Source: Vibrio sinaloensis (GTDB lineage Bacteria > Pseudomonadota > Gammaproteobacteria > Enterobacterales > Vibrionaceae). From it: DNA of 64,000 nt. The DNA lies in contig NZ_CP096199.1 of NCBI RefSeq assembly GCF_023195835.1, positions 744,001-808,000 on the forward strand, given 5' to 3'. Of this stretch, positions 47,811 to 57,271 are shown one piece after another (position 1 is the stretch's first letter; the number at the start of each line of letters is the position of its first letter). Made by a program: the position numbers and the translations under genes. Under the pieces are notes generated by a model. It had not been told where the DNA came from. It did not search any database and saw only the letters and a program-made list of their open reading frames with translations.

Positions 47811-48719
47811 ATGATAAACAATGGCAACGATATTGGTTTTATTCACGACATTTCGAGCTTAGATAAGCTACGTAAGCAGGCGGTCAATGGTGAAGAAGGC
47901 AGTGAACAAGCCGCATTGACCGCAGCCGCGAAACAGTTTGAAGCTATCTTTACGTCAATGCTGTTTAAATCCATGCGCGATGCGAACTCTACGTTCGAAT
48001 CGGGTTTAATGGACAGCCAAAATCAGCAATTCTACCGCCAAATGATGGACGAGCAGATGTCATCAGAATTGAGCGCTTCAGGCTCATTAGGGTTGGCAGA
48101 TATGATCGTTGCGCAGCTTTCATCAGGCAGTATTGAAAATCAGAACGCCAACAACCGTAGCACCGATTTTGAAGCAATAATGACTAAAGTAGATGCGGTG
48201 CGTAACGAACGCGCGCAGGCGACCACGGTTGAGCACGCAGAGCCAGTATCACGTTCTCGCTTTGACTCACCCGAGTCTTTTGTTACCTCGATGAAGCCTT
48301 ATGCCGAAAAAGCAGCGCGCGCTTTAGGTGTCGACTCATCGTTACTGCTTGCTCAAGCGGCGCTCGAAACAGGCTGGGGGCAAAAGGTAGTCAATAATGC
48401 TCGTGTTAGCAGTAACAACTTGTTCAATATCAAAGCTGACAGAAGTTGGGATGGCGACAAAGTTGCGACGCAAACCCTAGAGTACCACCAGGGTGTTCCG
48501 GTCAAAGAGCAAGCAGCGTTCCGTTCATACTCAAGTTACGAAGAGAGCTTCAACGATTACGTTCGTTTCCTCAATCAGAACCCACGTTATACCATGGCAC
48601 TGCGTCATGGTGGCAATGATGAAGCCTTTATTCGCGGCATCCATCAAGCCGGTTATGCGACCGACCCTGCCTATGCCGATAAAGTGCTGCGCGTGAAGCA
48701 GCGTATTGATCAGATGTAG
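47811..48719 (+). CDS. flgJ: Flagellar rod cap and peptidoglycan hydrolase FlgJ
   Basis: A 302-residue two-domain protein. The N-terminal rod-capping domain (about 20-105) has AAKQFEAIFTSMLFKSMRDAN, and the C-terminal glucosaminidase domain (about 150-302) has SLLLAQAALETGWGQK with the catalytic glutamate and NLFNIKADRSW. It cuts the peptidoglycan for rod passage. It ends the flgFGHIJ group; a 508-bp repeat-filled gap follows. Confidence 0.97.
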   Translation: MINNGNDIGFIHDISSLDKLRKQAVNGEEGSEQAALTAAAKQFEAIFTSMLFKSMRDANSTFESGLMDSQNQQFYRQMMDEQMSSELSASGSLGLADMIVAQLSSGSIENQNANNRSTDFEAIMTKVDAVRNERAQATTVEHAEPVSRSRFDSPESFVTSMKPYAEKAARALGVDSSLLLAQAALETGWGQKVVNNARVSSNNLFNIKADRSWDGDKVATQTLEYHQGVPVKEQAAFRSYSSYEESFNDYVRFLNQNPRYTMALRHGGNDEAFIRGIHQAGYATDPAYADKVLRVKQRIDQM

Positions 48720-48722
48720 TCT

Positions 48723-48815
48723 GAGCGTAGCGCTACCAGAGTCGAGTTCGCTTTGCTCCGAGAGTCGAGATCGGACTTCGTCCTGCGAGAATTTAGAACG
48801 GGCTGCGCCCTTCGA
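48723..48815. repeat. Mini-hairpin repeat module, copy 2
   Basis: Shares the perfect 25-bp core (48772-48796) with 3402-3426 and an adjoining CGGGCT..GCCCT.CGAG block. Mini-hairpins with 4-bp stems and 3-nt loops are AGCG-TAG-CGCT, GGAC-TTC-GTCC and GGGC-TGC-GCCC. As in copy 1, it stands about 80-115 bp before a TCTCGCN array. Confidence 0.75.
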
Positions 48816-48930
48816 GTAGGGCTTTTAATGAGCGAGTCGAAAGTGGCAGGCTAAGCTGGACGGAACTTAAGCTTAATCGTCTGAATTTAAAGGAAAAGGG
48901 TTGACATGCATGGTCAACCTTCCAAGATTT

Positions 48931-49152
48931 TCTCGCTTCTCGCTTCTCGCTTCTCGCTTCTCGCTTCTCGCTTCTCGCTTCTCGCTTCTCGCTTCTCGCT
49001 TCTCGCTTCTCGCTTCTCGCTTCTCGCTTCTCGCTTCTCGCTTCTCGCTTCTCGCTTCTCGCTTCTCGCTTCTCGCTTCTCGCTTCTCGCTTCTCGCTTC
49101 TCGCTTCTCGCTTCTCGCTTCTCGCTTCTCGCTTCTCGCTTCTCGCTTCTCG
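48931..49152. repeat. Heptamer tandem array (TCTCGCT)n, 31.7 units
   Basis: A perfect head-to-tail array: 31 full copies of TCTCGCT plus five bases, 222 bp, no mismatch seen. The perfection points to recent expansion and likely length variation between strains. It ends three bases before the -24 element of the flgK sigma-54 promoter. Confidence 0.98.
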
Positions 49153-49155
49153 ATT

Positions 49156-49171
49156 TGGCACACATATTGCA
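49156..49171 (+). promoter_or_regulatory. Sigma-54 promoter, flgKL
   Basis: TGGCAC-ACATA-TTGCA, a perfect -24/-12 consensus, 56 bp before flgK and immediately after the heptamer array. Confidence 0.9.
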
Positions 49172-49227
49172 ATTTCTCATACAGATACTCAGTTTTTACT
49201 GATTTTTAAAGGTTTCTTGGGGGCAAT

Positions 49228-51102
49228 ATGGCGTCTGATCTTCTGAATCTTGGTGCACAAAGTGTGCTGACGGCTCAGAGACAACTGAACACCACAGGTC
49301 ATAACATCTCTAATGTGAATACAGAGGGTTATAGCCGTCAGTCGGTGATACAAGGCACAAATATGCCGCGCCAATACGGTGGGGAAACCTACGGTATGGG
49401 TGTCCACGTGGAAAAAGTTCGCCGCTCTTGGGATCAATTTGCCGTTAATGAGTTGAATCTTTCCACCACCAATTATGCCAACAAAGTCGATAACGAAGAG
49501 AATTTGGAGATGCTATCCAATATGCTCTCGTCGGTTGCATCGAAAAAGATCCCAGAAAACCTCAACGAATGGTTTGATGGCGTGAAGTCATTGGCGGATA
49601 GTCCTAATGATGTCGGCGCGCGTAAAGTGGTGCTAGAAAAGGCTGAACTGATCACGCAAAACCTCAACGATTTCCATGAGACCATCCGTCGTCAGTCTGA
49701 TGTCACCAATAAAAAACTGGATTTGGGTATCGAGCGCGTTAACCAACTGGCGCTAGAGATTCGAGATTTGCATCGCTTGATGATGCGTACACCTGGCCCG
49801 CATAACGACTTGATGGACACCCATGAAAAGCTGGTGGCAGAGCTATCTGAGTACACTAAGGTAACAGTGACGCCGCGTAAAAATGCTGAAGGCTTTAATA
49901 TTCATATCGGCAATGGCCATACACTCGTGTCTGGGACCGAAGCCAGTGAACTTAAAATGATTGATGGTTATCCCGATGTTCATCAACGTCGCCTTGCGAT
50001 GATTGAGGGGAAAGGGATCAAAGCCATTACCACCAAAGACATTGACGGAAAAATTGGTGCCATGCTCTCAATGCGTGATGAAAAAATCCCGCAGTTAATG
50101 GATGAGTTGGGTAAGTTGGCTACCTCTTTTTCTTATGAAGTCAACAAGCTACAGTCACAAGGCCTGGATTTGCGTGGCAACATTGGCGGATTGATGTTTA
50201 CCGACGTCAACTCTGACATTGTGGCTAAATCTCGTGTCGTCACGGCTTCTAATTCTACTGCCGATCTCGCGGTATATATAGAAAACACCGCTGATCTCGT
50301 TGGTGGTGAGTACTCCTTGCAATACAACGATGGCGATTACTATATTACTCGTCCGTCTGGAGAGCAGTTCGTGGTGCCGGTCGTGGATGATGCAATCAGC
50401 ATCGATGGTCTACGCATTGAAATTCGCGAAGGTTTACAATCCGGTGAACGGGTACTTCTGCGTCCTACCCGCAGTGGCGCAGCGCAGATGAAGCTCGAGA
50501 CCAATGACCCTAGTGATATCGCCGCACAGAGCTATGAAGCGTCGACCACCTTTGCTCAAGGTAAGGCTAAGTTCCGCATCGAAGCAGCGGGGGCGTTGCG
50601 TGAGTTTGAAGTGGTGATTTCTCCAGATGGCACTCAATTTGCCGTAACCGATACCAAAGGCAACATACTGTTGCAACCGCAGGCCTATCCACCATCAGGT
50701 GTGGTGACGGTCCAAGGCACAAGTTTCGAGCTAACGGATGGCGCTTTGCCGAACGATAAGTTTACGGCAAACCTTGTCCCATCAGAAGGCGATAACGGCA
50801 ACTTGAGAAAGATGCAGAACATTCAGACCGATAAGAAACTCAATGATGGTGAATCGACCATCTTGGACATTTATCACAACCTCAATACCGATGTGGGGCT
50901 GCAAATGTCGACCGCATCGCGTCTGACCGATGTGTCTCGTTTGGAGAAAGAGGCCGCGCAAGAACGCGTTGCGTCAATTGCCGGGGTTAACCTCGATGAA
51001 GAGGCGGCCAATATGATGAAATTTCAGCAAGCGTATATGGCGTCGTCGCGGATCATGCAAGCCGCCAATGATACCTTCAATACGATTTTGGCATTGAGAT
51101 AG
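49228..51102 (+). CDS. flgK: Hook-associated protein 1, FlgK
   Basis: First hook-filament junction protein, 624 residues. The N-terminus SDLLNLGAQSVLTAQRQLNTTGHNISNVNTEGYSRQ carries the rod/hook motif; the C-terminus GVNLDEEAANMMKFQQAYMASSRIMQAAND is the FlgK signature. The ATG at 49228 has GGGGGC upstream. It forms an operon with flgL, 12 bp downstream. Confidence 0.97.
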   Translation: MASDLLNLGAQSVLTAQRQLNTTGHNISNVNTEGYSRQSVIQGTNMPRQYGGETYGMGVHVEKVRRSWDQFAVNELNLSTTNYANKVDNEENLEMLSNMLSSVASKKIPENLNEWFDGVKSLADSPNDVGARKVVLEKAELITQNLNDFHETIRRQSDVTNKKLDLGIERVNQLALEIRDLHRLMMRTPGPHNDLMDTHEKLVAELSEYTKVTVTPRKNAEGFNIHIGNGHTLVSGTEASELKMIDGYPDVHQRRLAMIEGKGIKAITTKDIDGKIGAMLSMRDEKIPQLMDELGKLATSFSYEVNKLQSQGLDLRGNIGGLMFTDVNSDIVAKSRVVTASNSTADLAVYIENTADLVGGEYSLQYNDGDYYITRPSGEQFVVPVVDDAISIDGLRIEIREGLQSGERVLLRPTRSGAAQMKLETNDPSDIAAQSYEASTTFAQGKAKFRIEAAGALREFEVVISPDGTQFAVTDTKGNILLQPQAYPPSGVVTVQGTSFELTDGALPNDKFTANLVPSEGDNGNLRKMQNIQTDKKLNDGESTILDIYHNLNTDVGLQMSTASRLTDVSRLEKEAAQERVASIAGVNLDEEAANMMKFQQAYMASSRIMQAANDTFNTILALR

Positions 51103-51114
51103 GAGGCGTAAATC

Positions 51115-52305
51115 ATGAACCGTATTTCCAGCTTCCACAACTATCAGTCGGTACAAAACGATCTTCGTCGCCAAGAAGCGAAAGTCCATCATAACCAAGC
51201 GCAGTTGGCTTCGGGTAAGAAACTGATGAAAGCCAGTGATGATCCATTGGCGACACATTACATCCAGAATATCGGTCAACAGAAAGAGCAGTTGCGCCAA
51301 TATACCGATGCGATTGTTCTGACTCGAAACCGTCTTGAGCATCATGAAGTGATCATTTCTAACGCCGAACAGTTTACTGATGAGGCTAAGCGAACCGTGA
51401 TGGAAATGATCAACGGTGCGTTATCTCCAGAAGATCGCTTGGCCAAGCGTCGCGAGATTCAAGAGCTTGCCGCGAATTTCCTTAACTTGGTTAATGTACA
51501 AGACGAATCGGGTAACTATATTTTTGCCGGCACCAAACCGAAGAATCAGCCTTTCTTTAGAGATAGAAACGGCGATGTGGTTTATGCGGGCGACGATTAC
51601 CAGCGCAAGATGAAGATCTCCAACAGCCTTGAAATGCCAATCAACGATCCTGGCAGTAAGCTGTTTATGGAAATCGATAATCCGTTTGGCGATTTTTCCC
51701 CTCAATACAATTTGCAAGAAGCGTCTGAACTGCTGCTTGAGCGCGCCATTAATTTGAACCCAGATGACAACTCGACTTATAAGGTAACGTTTGTCGATAT
51801 GCCAAACGGTCAGTACGGGTATCAGTTGGAGCGTGATGGTTCTGTAGTCCAGGCTGACACGTTTGACCCGACCAAAGGGATCAAATACGAAGATGTGTCG
51901 ATTCAAGTGAAAGGGCAAATCACCAGAGGTGATGAGATCACATTAGAGCCTCGTCGTAGCTACAGTATTTTTGAAACGTTCAAAGATGCAATGAGGCTAT
52001 CTGAGGGCTCAGTATCAGACGCATCTAACACCGCGCAGTTGCATCAGATCACTCAAGAGTTTCATTCTGCGTTTATTCACTTAACCAAAGCGCGCACCGA
52101 TGTTGGTGCTCGTTTAAATACGCTCGATATTCAAGAAGAGCAACATGCAGACTTCAAGATGACGTTGGCAAAGTCGAAGAGTAATTTTGAAGATTTGGAC
52201 TATGCCGAAGCGATTATCGAATTTAATGAAAACTCGCGCGCGTTGCAGGCATCGCAGCAAGCGTTTGGTAAAACAAAAGATCTCACTCTATTTAATTACA
52301 TCTAA
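51115..52305 (+). CDS. flgL: Hook-associated protein 3, FlgL
   Basis: Second hook-filament junction protein, 396 residues, flagellin-like. It has an N-terminal coiled coil with NQAQLASGKKLMKASDDPLATHYIQNI and a C-terminal ARTDVGARLNTLDIQEEQHADF with DLDYAEAIIEFNENSRALQASQQAF. Second gene of the flgKL operon. Confidence 0.97.
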   Translation: MNRISSFHNYQSVQNDLRRQEAKVHHNQAQLASGKKLMKASDDPLATHYIQNIGQQKEQLRQYTDAIVLTRNRLEHHEVIISNAEQFTDEAKRTVMEMINGALSPEDRLAKRREIQELAANFLNLVNVQDESGNYIFAGTKPKNQPFFRDRNGDVVYAGDDYQRKMKISNSLEMPINDPGSKLFMEIDNPFGDFSPQYNLQEASELLLERAINLNPDDNSTYKVTFVDMPNGQYGYQLERDGSVVQADTFDPTKGIKYEDVSIQVKGQITRGDEITLEPRRSYSIFETFKDAMRLSEGSVSDASNTAQLHQITQEFHSAFIHLTKARTDVGARLNTLDIQEEQHADFKMTLAKSKSNFEDLDYAEAIIEFNENSRALQASQQAFGKTKDLTLFNYI

Positions 52306-52658
52306 GCTCAATGCCTTATGTGCTAATGCCATATGTGCGAGATAGAAGATATGCCACCGGGTGGCAAAAGAGTGGCAATTAAGCGGCAATCAGGTTGCCG
52401 CCGGATTTGAACAGAAAATATTCAATCCGAATAAAGCCTGAACATGTTACATAAGTGACTAATATATGTGGAAATTTTAATTTTTCCGATTGGTTTCTTA
52501 AAATTGGCACACAACTTGAATTAGTTAGTGCAGAGTTGAACAAACAAGTTTTAAGCAGGTCTTGAGCCTGCTTAGCAAGGCATTCACGGTCAGTGCTTCC
52601 AAATGAGACATAGCTGGCCGCTTCGCAAGCACTTGCGAACTCAATAGGAGAGCAAACT
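52306..52658 (+). promoter_or_regulatory. flgL-flaA intergenic region
   Basis: 353 bp without a gene. It has two hairpins after flgL (GCCACC/GGTGGC at 52353-52365 and GCGGCAA-TCAGG-TTGCCGC at 52383-52401), neither with a T run, then the flaA sigma-54 promoter and a leader of about 130 nt. Confidence 0.65.
52505..52520 (+). promoter_or_regulatory. Sigma-54 promoter, flaA
   Basis: TGGCAC-ACAAC-TTGAA: perfect -24, one change in the -12 box. It lies about 140 bp before flaA. In V. cholerae flaA is the only sigma-54-dependent flagellin gene, which fits. Confidence 0.78.
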
Positions 52659-53804
52659 ATGACCATTAATGTAAACACGAACGTGTCAGCGATGACCGCT
52701 CAACGTTACCTGAACAAAGCGACCGGTGATCTTAATACCTCGATGGAACGTTTGTCTTCAGGTCAAAAGATCAATAGCGCCAAAGATGATGCTGCAGGTC
52801 TACAGATTTCGAACCGCTTAACCGCGCAGTCTCGTGGCTTGGACGTCGCGATGCGTAACGCCAATGACGGTATTTCGATCGCACAGACCGCAGAGGGTGC
52901 AATGAACGAATCGACCTCGATTCTACAGCGTATCCGTGACTTGTCGTTGCAATCGGCCAACGGTACCAACTCAGCTTCTGAGCGCCAAGCGCTGCATGAA
53001 GAGGTATCGGCCCTGCAAGACGAATTGAACCGTATCGCAGAAACGACCTCATTCGGTGGCCGTAAGCTACTCAACGGCTCGTTTGGTGAAGCATCATTCC
53101 AGATTGGTGCTAGCTCGGGTGAAGCGATCATCATGGGTTTAACCAGTGTTCGTGCTGATGAGCCGCGCATGGGTGGACAGACCTTTATCTCTGACCCTGA
53201 AAAGGCAAAAGATAAAGACTGGGGCGTACCTGCGACCGCAAAAGATCTTAAGTTCGAATTTACCACCAAAGATGGTGAAGCGATTACTCTTGATATCATC
53301 GCAAAAGAGGGTGATGACATCGAGGAAGTGGCTACCTACATTAATGGTCAGACTGACAAACTGAAAGCGTCGGTTGATCAAGATGGTAGACTGCAAATCT
53401 TTGCCGCTGAGCCGAACCTAGAGGGTAACCTTAATATTTCGGGTGGACTAGCCAGTGAACTCGGCCTAGAAGGCGGCCCAGGCGTGAAAACCACAGTACA
53501 AAATATTGATGTTCGCTCAGTGGGTGGCGCTCAGAATGCGGTAGGTATTGTTGATGCAGCACTGCAATACGTTGACTCTCAGCGTGCAGATTTAGGTGCG
53601 AAACAAAACCGTCTCAGCCACAGCATTAACAACTTGGCGAACATCCAAGAAAACGTAGAAGCATCGAACAGTCGAATCCGCGATACTGACTTCGCGAAAG
53701 AGACCACAGCGATGACGAAAGCGCAAATTCTGCAACAAGCGGGTACGTCGATACTTGCTCAAGCAAAACAGTTGCCAAACTCTGCAATGTCGCTATTGCA
53801 GTAG
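52659..53804 (+). CDS. flaA: Polar flagellin FlaA-type
   Basis: Filament subunit of 381 residues. The N-terminal D0/D1 helices ([46 protein letters not shown]) and the C-terminal helices ([20 protein letters not shown], ending MSLLQ) are classic flagellin; the middle D2 part is short. It closely resembles V. cholerae FlaA, sits directly after flgL as there, and has a sigma-54 promoter. In V. parahaemolyticus the flagellins at this place carry other letters, so the symbol follows V. cholerae. Confidence 0.93.
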   Translation: MTINVNTNVSAMTAQRYLNKATGDLNTSMERLSSGQKINSAKDDAAGLQISNRLTAQSRGLDVAMRNANDGISIAQTAEGAMNESTSILQRIRDLSLQSANGTNSASERQALHEEVSALQDELNRIAETTSFGGRKLLNGSFGEASFQIGASSGEAIIMGLTSVRADEPRMGGQTFISDPEKAKDKDWGVPATAKDLKFEFTTKDGEAITLDIIAKEGDDIEEVATYINGQTDKLKASVDQDGRLQIFAAEPNLEGNLNISGGLASELGLEGGPGVKTTVQNIDVRSVGGAQNAVGIVDAALQYVDSQRADLGAKQNRLSHSINNLANIQENVEASNSRIRDTDFAKETTAMTKAQILQQAGTSILAQAKQLPNSAMSLLQ

Positions 53805-53985
53805 TGGTCAACGGCTTCACTAACGTTAACCTAGACGTAGGGTTAGTGGAGGTGTGACGGCAAACATAGGTGATAAGGTTATGGAGTTCTCTCTCTCACC
53901 TGCTCCATTGCTGGAGTCATCTATGTAGCAGGCGGCCAAGCCAAGATCATTTCTCTCGATCTCCAATTGGTTTGGCTACCAAAAT

Positions 53986-54020
53986 AGCCCCGGTTCTCTC
54001 AAAGGAAAAGGGGCTTTTCT
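53986..54020 (+). terminator. flaA terminator
   Basis: AGCCCC, 18-nt loop, GGGGCT, then TTTTCTTTTT, about 180 bp after the flaA stop. Confidence 0.75.
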
Positions 54021-54189
54021 TTTTCATGTACAAAAACCATCTGCTATCATGGACGGTTCCTGTCCGTGTAAGTAAGCGCGCTATATCGACAGATTTCATC
54101 AATTCTTTAGCAATTTGTTTCATAGTTGCTAAGTTCATCAAGTTGCATTTAATCCCCGCTAATTTTCTCCTTTTATGACCAAATAGCTC

Positions 54190-54216
54190 TAAAGTTAATC
54201 AGTTTTTAGTCGTTAA
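54190..54216 (+). promoter_or_regulatory. Sigma-28 promoter, flaC
   Basis: TAAA, 15-bp spacer, GTCGTTAA; six of eight -10 positions match the FliA consensus GCCGATAA. Confidence 0.78.
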
Positions 54217-54301
54217 TAAGGTTACTTTGAGAGAACTACTGGTTTGCCGAGACGTCGGAAACCTCAACTCCGGTCTACGGAAATCAATAGGAGAAACCAC
54301 T

Positions 54302-55435
54302 ATGGCGGTTAATGTAAATACAAACGTTGCAGCAATGACGGCCCAACGCTATCTCAATAGCGCGTCATCCGCTCAACAAGCGTCGATGGAGAGACTTTCT
54401 TCCGGTTTTAAGATCAACAGCGCCAAAGATGATGCTGCGGGTCTACAAATATCAAACCGTTTGAATGTCCAAAGTCGTGGTCTAGATGTCGCGGTACGCA
54501 ACGCAAATGATGGTATTTCGATGGCACAAACCGCAGAGGGTGCCATGAATGAAACCACCAACATCTTACAACGTATGCGTGATCTATCATTGCAATCGGC
54601 GAACGGTTCCAACTCGAAATCAGAGCGAGTGGCGATTCAAGAAGAAATCACGGCTTTGAATGATGAGCTTAATCGTATCGCTGAAACCACGTCATTTGGT
54701 GGCAACAAGCTTCTTAACGGAACTTTTGCTACTAAGTCGTTCCAAATCGGTGCAGATAATGGTGAAGCTGTGATGCTCACTATGAACAACATGCGCAGCG
54801 ATAATACGATGATGGGTGGTAACAGCTACGTTGCGGCTAATGGTCAAGGTAAAGACTGGGCAGTGCAAGAGGGCGCCAACGACTTAACTATTGCGCTGAC
54901 TGACAAATTTGGCCAAGAGCAGAATGTCACGATCAATGCCAAAGTAGGCGACGATATCGAAGAGCTTGCGACCTATATCAATGGTCAAACTGATCTTGTT
55001 AAAGCATCGGTTGACGAAGATGGTCAATTGCAACTGTTTACTGACAATAATAATGTCGATGGCGTCGCGACATTTGGTGGTAGCTTGGCTGGAGAGCTAA
55101 GCATTGGTGAAGCTAAAGCTGTCACTGTTGATACCATTGATGTTACGTCAGTGGGTGGGGCTCAAGAGTCGGTGGCGATTGTCGATGCCGCTCTGAAATT
55201 TGTAGACAGCCACCGAGCTGAGCTTGGTGCTTTCCAAAACCGCTTCAACCATGCGATTAACAACTTAGATAACATCAACGAAAACGTGAATGCGTCGAAG
55301 AGCCGAATCAAAGACACAGACTTTGCCAAAGAAACCACGGCATTGACTAAGTCTCAGATCCTGACTCAAGCGTCGAGTTCTGTTCTTGCCCAAGCAAAGC
55401 AAGCGCCCAACTCAGCGTTGGGGCTTTTAGGCTAA
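54302..55435 (+). CDS. flaC: Polar flagellin FlaC-type
   Basis: Second filament subunit, 377 residues, homologous to flaA and close to V. cholerae FlaC ([59 protein letters not shown]). The C-terminus ends NSALGLLG. The frame is open from 54227, but the ATG at 54302 is the flagellin start and has AGGAG upstream. It is read from a sigma-28 promoter, so it is a late gene, unlike flaA. Confidence 0.93.
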   Translation: MAVNVNTNVAAMTAQRYLNSASSAQQASMERLSSGFKINSAKDDAAGLQISNRLNVQSRGLDVAVRNANDGISMAQTAEGAMNETTNILQRMRDLSLQSANGSNSKSERVAIQEEITALNDELNRIAETTSFGGNKLLNGTFATKSFQIGADNGEAVMLTMNNMRSDNTMMGGNSYVAANGQGKDWAVQEGANDLTIALTDKFGQEQNVTINAKVGDDIEELATYINGQTDLVKASVDEDGQLQLFTDNNNVDGVATFGGSLAGELSIGEAKAVTVDTIDVTSVGGAQESVAIVDAALKFVDSHRAELGAFQNRFNHAINNLDNINENVNASKSRIKDTDFAKETTALTKSQILTQASSSVLAQAKQAPNSALGLLG

Positions 55436-55476
55436 AAAGTTGATTTTTAGCACACTATAAAGTCATGACTTAAAGC

Positions 55477-55506
55477 AAAAATCCAGCTTCGGCTGGATTT
55501 TTTTTC
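55477..55506 (+). terminator. flaC terminator
   Basis: ATCCAGC-TTCG-GCTGGAT with A and T flanks (T8 tail), 45 bp after the flaC stop. Confidence 0.95.
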
Positions 55507-55581
55507 GTTTAGCGATCATACCAGTCGCACAATAAATAGGTGGTTGATGTGTCTGGTTAAAAACACTGATAGCAGATAAAA

Positions 55582-55606
55582 CAAAACCCAGCCATTGGCT
55601 GGGTTT
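55582..55606 (-). terminator. tRNA array terminator
   Basis: AAACCCAGCC-ATT-GGCTGGGTTT; on the minus strand followed by TGTTTTATC, 8 bp after the last tRNA. Confidence 0.9.
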
Positions 55607-55614
55607 GTTAATAA

Positions 55615-55699
55615 TGGTGCGGAAGGAGAGACTTGAACTCTCACACCTTGCGGCGCCAGAACCTAAATCTGGTGCGTCTACCAATTCCGCCACTTCCGC
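55615..55699 (-). tRNA. tRNA-Leu (TAG), copy 1
   Basis: 85 nt with encoded CCA, acceptor GCGGAAG/CTTCCGC, anticodon loop TTTAGGT (TAG), and a long variable arm as in all Leu tRNAs. Last gene of the leftward array. Confidence 0.97.
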
Positions 55700-55753
55700 A
55701 ACTTATTCTGTACTAAACAAGATAATTGGAGAATCTTATTTAGATTGTATTAA

Positions 55754-55830
55754 TGGTGGCTACGACGGGATTCGAACCTGTGACCCCATCATTATGAGTG
55801 ATGTGCTCTAACCAGCTGAGCTACGTAGCC
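55754..55830 (-). tRNA. tRNA-Met elongator (CAT), copy 1
   Basis: 77 nt with CCA, acceptor GGCTACG/CGTAGCC, anticodon loop CTCATAA. The sequence matches the elongator type (E. coli metT), not the initiator. Confidence 0.96.
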
Positions 55831-55849
55831 ATCAAAAGCTAAATTAAGA

Positions 55850-55934
55850 TGGTGCGGAAGGAGAGACTTGAACTCTCACACCTTGCGGCGCCAGAACCTA
55901 AATCTGGTGCGTCTACCAATTCCGCCACTTCCGC
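55850..55934 (-). tRNA. tRNA-Leu (TAG), copy 2
   Basis: 85 nt, identical to copy 1. Confidence 0.97.
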
Positions 55935-56020
55935 GTCTTAATTTGTGGTTAAGAGAGTCATTGGTATAACTCACTTAACGTTGTATGCCTGACCAGCTAG
56001 ATGATCAACCATTCAAAGAA

Positions 56021-56095
56021 TGGCAGGGCTACCTGGATTCGAACCAGGGAATGGCGGCATCAAAAGCCGCTGCCTTACCGCTTGGCGATAGCCCT
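56021..56095 (-). tRNA. tRNA-Gln (TTG), copy 1
   Basis: 75 nt with CCA, acceptor AGGGCTA/TAGCCCT, anticodon loop TTTTGAT (TTG, reads CAA). Confidence 0.97.
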
Positions 56096-56123
56096 GCAGA
56101 GAACAACGAGTGCTCTTAAATAA

Positions 56124-56208
56124 TGGTGCGGAAGGAGAGACTTGAACTCTCACACCTTGCGGCGCCAGAACCTAAATCTGGTGCGTCTACCAATTCCGCC
56201 ACTTCCGC
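56124..56208 (-). tRNA. tRNA-Leu (TAG), copy 3
   Basis: 85 nt, identical to copy 1; with its spacer and Gln copy 2 it is a 274-bp tandem duplicate of the unit starting at 55850. Confidence 0.97.
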
Positions 56209-56294
56209 GTCTTAATTTGTGGTTAAGAGAGTCATTGGTATAACTCACTTAACGTTGTATGCCTGACCAGCTAGATGATCAACCATTCAAAGAA

Positions 56295-56369
56295 TGGCAG
56301 GGCTACCTGGATTCGAACCAGGGAATGGCGGCATCAAAAGCCGCTGCCTTACCGCTTGGCGATAGCCCT
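56295..56369 (-). tRNA. tRNA-Gln (TTG), copy 2
   Basis: 75 nt, identical to Gln copy 1. Confidence 0.97.
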
Positions 56370-56397
56370 GCAGAGAACAACGAGTGTTCCTAAATAA

Positions 56398-56482
56398 TGG
56401 TGCGGAAGGAGAGACTTGAACTCTCACACCTTGCGGCGCCAGAACCTAAATCTGGTGCGTCTACCAATTCCGCCACTTCCGC
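56398..56482 (-). tRNA. tRNA-Leu (TAG), copy 4
   Basis: 85 nt, identical to copy 1; it starts a 783-bp larger repeat of the region beginning at 55615. Confidence 0.97.
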
Positions 56483-56536
56483 AACTTATTCTGTACTAAA
56501 CAAGATAATTGGAGAATCTTATTTAGATTGTATTAA

Positions 56537-56613
56537 TGGTGGCTACGACGGGATTCGAACCTGTGACCCCATCATTATGAGTGATGTGCTCTAACCAGCT
56601 GAGCTACGTAGCC
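56537..56613 (-). tRNA. tRNA-Met elongator (CAT), copy 2
   Basis: 77 nt, identical to Met copy 1, with identical spacers on both sides. Confidence 0.96.
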
Positions 56614-56632
56614 ATCAAAAGCTAAATTAAGA

Positions 56633-56717
56633 TGGTGCGGAAGGAGAGACTTGAACTCTCACACCTTGCGGCGCCAGAACCTAAATCTGGTGCGTCTACC
56701 AATTCCGCCACTTCCGC
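56633..56717 (-). tRNA. tRNA-Leu (TAG), copy 5
   Basis: 85 nt, identical to copy 1. Confidence 0.97.
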
Positions 56718-56804
56718 GTCTTAATTTATGGCTAAGAGAGTCATTGGTATAACTCACTTAACGTTGTATGCCTGACCAGTTAGATGATCAACCATTCAAA
56801 AGAA

Positions 56805-56879
56805 TGGCAGGGCTACCTGGATTCGAACCAGGGAATGGCGGCATCAAAAGCCGCTGCCTTACCGCTTGGCGATAGCCCT
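56805..56879 (-). tRNA. tRNA-Gln (TTG), copy 3
   Basis: 75 nt, identical to Gln copy 1; its spacer differs by a few bases and one insertion from those of copies 1 and 2. Confidence 0.97.
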
Positions 56880-56907
56880 GCAGAGAACAACGAGTGTTCT
56901 TGAATAA

Positions 56908-56992
56908 TGGTGCGGAAGGAGAGACTTGAACTCTCACACCTTGCGGCGCCAGAACCTAAATCTGGTGCGTCTACCAATTCCGCCACTTCCGC
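56908..56992 (-). tRNA. tRNA-Leu (TAG), copy 6
   Basis: 85 nt, identical to copy 1; first gene of a 279-bp tandem unit. Confidence 0.97.
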
Positions 56993-57083
56993 ATAATCAG
57001 TGCCTAGGAGGTAGTTCCTAGTTCCTAGAGGTTTAGTCTAGGGATCCTAACGACTGGTATTTAGCCACTAGAATCATAAAAAA

Positions 57084-57158
57084 TGGCAGGGCTACCTGGA
57101 TTCGAACCAGGGAATGGCGGCATCAAAAGCCGCTGCCTTACCGCTTGGCGATAGCCCT
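57084..57158 (-). tRNA. tRNA-Gln (TTG), copy 4
   Basis: 75 nt, identical to Gln copy 1; the spacer before it carries several CCTAG-type short repeats. Confidence 0.97.
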
Positions 57159-57186
57159 GCAGAGAACAACGAGTGTTCCTAAATAA

Positions 57187-57271
57187 TGGTGCGGAAGGAG
57201 AGACTTGAACTCTCACACCTTGCGGCGCCAGAACCTAAATCTGGTGCGTCTACCAATTCCGCCACTTCCGC
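57187..57271 (-). tRNA. tRNA-Leu (TAG), copy 7
   Basis: 85 nt, identical to copy 1; first gene of the second 279-bp tandem unit. Confidence 0.97.

Larger units (their letters stand above)
48720..49227. other. flgJ-flgK gap filled by composite repeat
   Basis: 508 bp with no real gene. It contains the mini-hairpin module (48723-48815), a spacer with the dyad TTGACATGCATGGTCAA (48901-48917), the 222-bp heptamer array (48931-49152) and the flgK sigma-54 promoter (49156-49171). The array has no stop codon in any frame, which gives long false reading frames on both strands. Confidence 0.9.
53805..54301 (+). promoter_or_regulatory. flaA-flaC intergenic region
   Basis: 497 bp with no believable gene. 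It has an imperfect hairpin CACTAAC/GTTAGTG just after flaA (53818-53850), a terminator at 53986-54020, the flaC sigma-28 promoter at 54190-54216 and an 85-nt leader ending in AGGAG before the flaC start. Confidence 0.75.

Noticed and set aside
48793..49209. Several overlapping open frames of about 90-120 codons on both strands with SEKREAR or SLLASRF repeats
   Set aside because: They are translations of the 7-bp tandem array, which contains no stop codon in any frame. There is no ribosome binding site and no coding character.
53870..54178. A 102-codon frame between flaA and flaC
   Set aside because: It crosses the flaA terminator, has no ribosome binding site and shows no protein-like composition.
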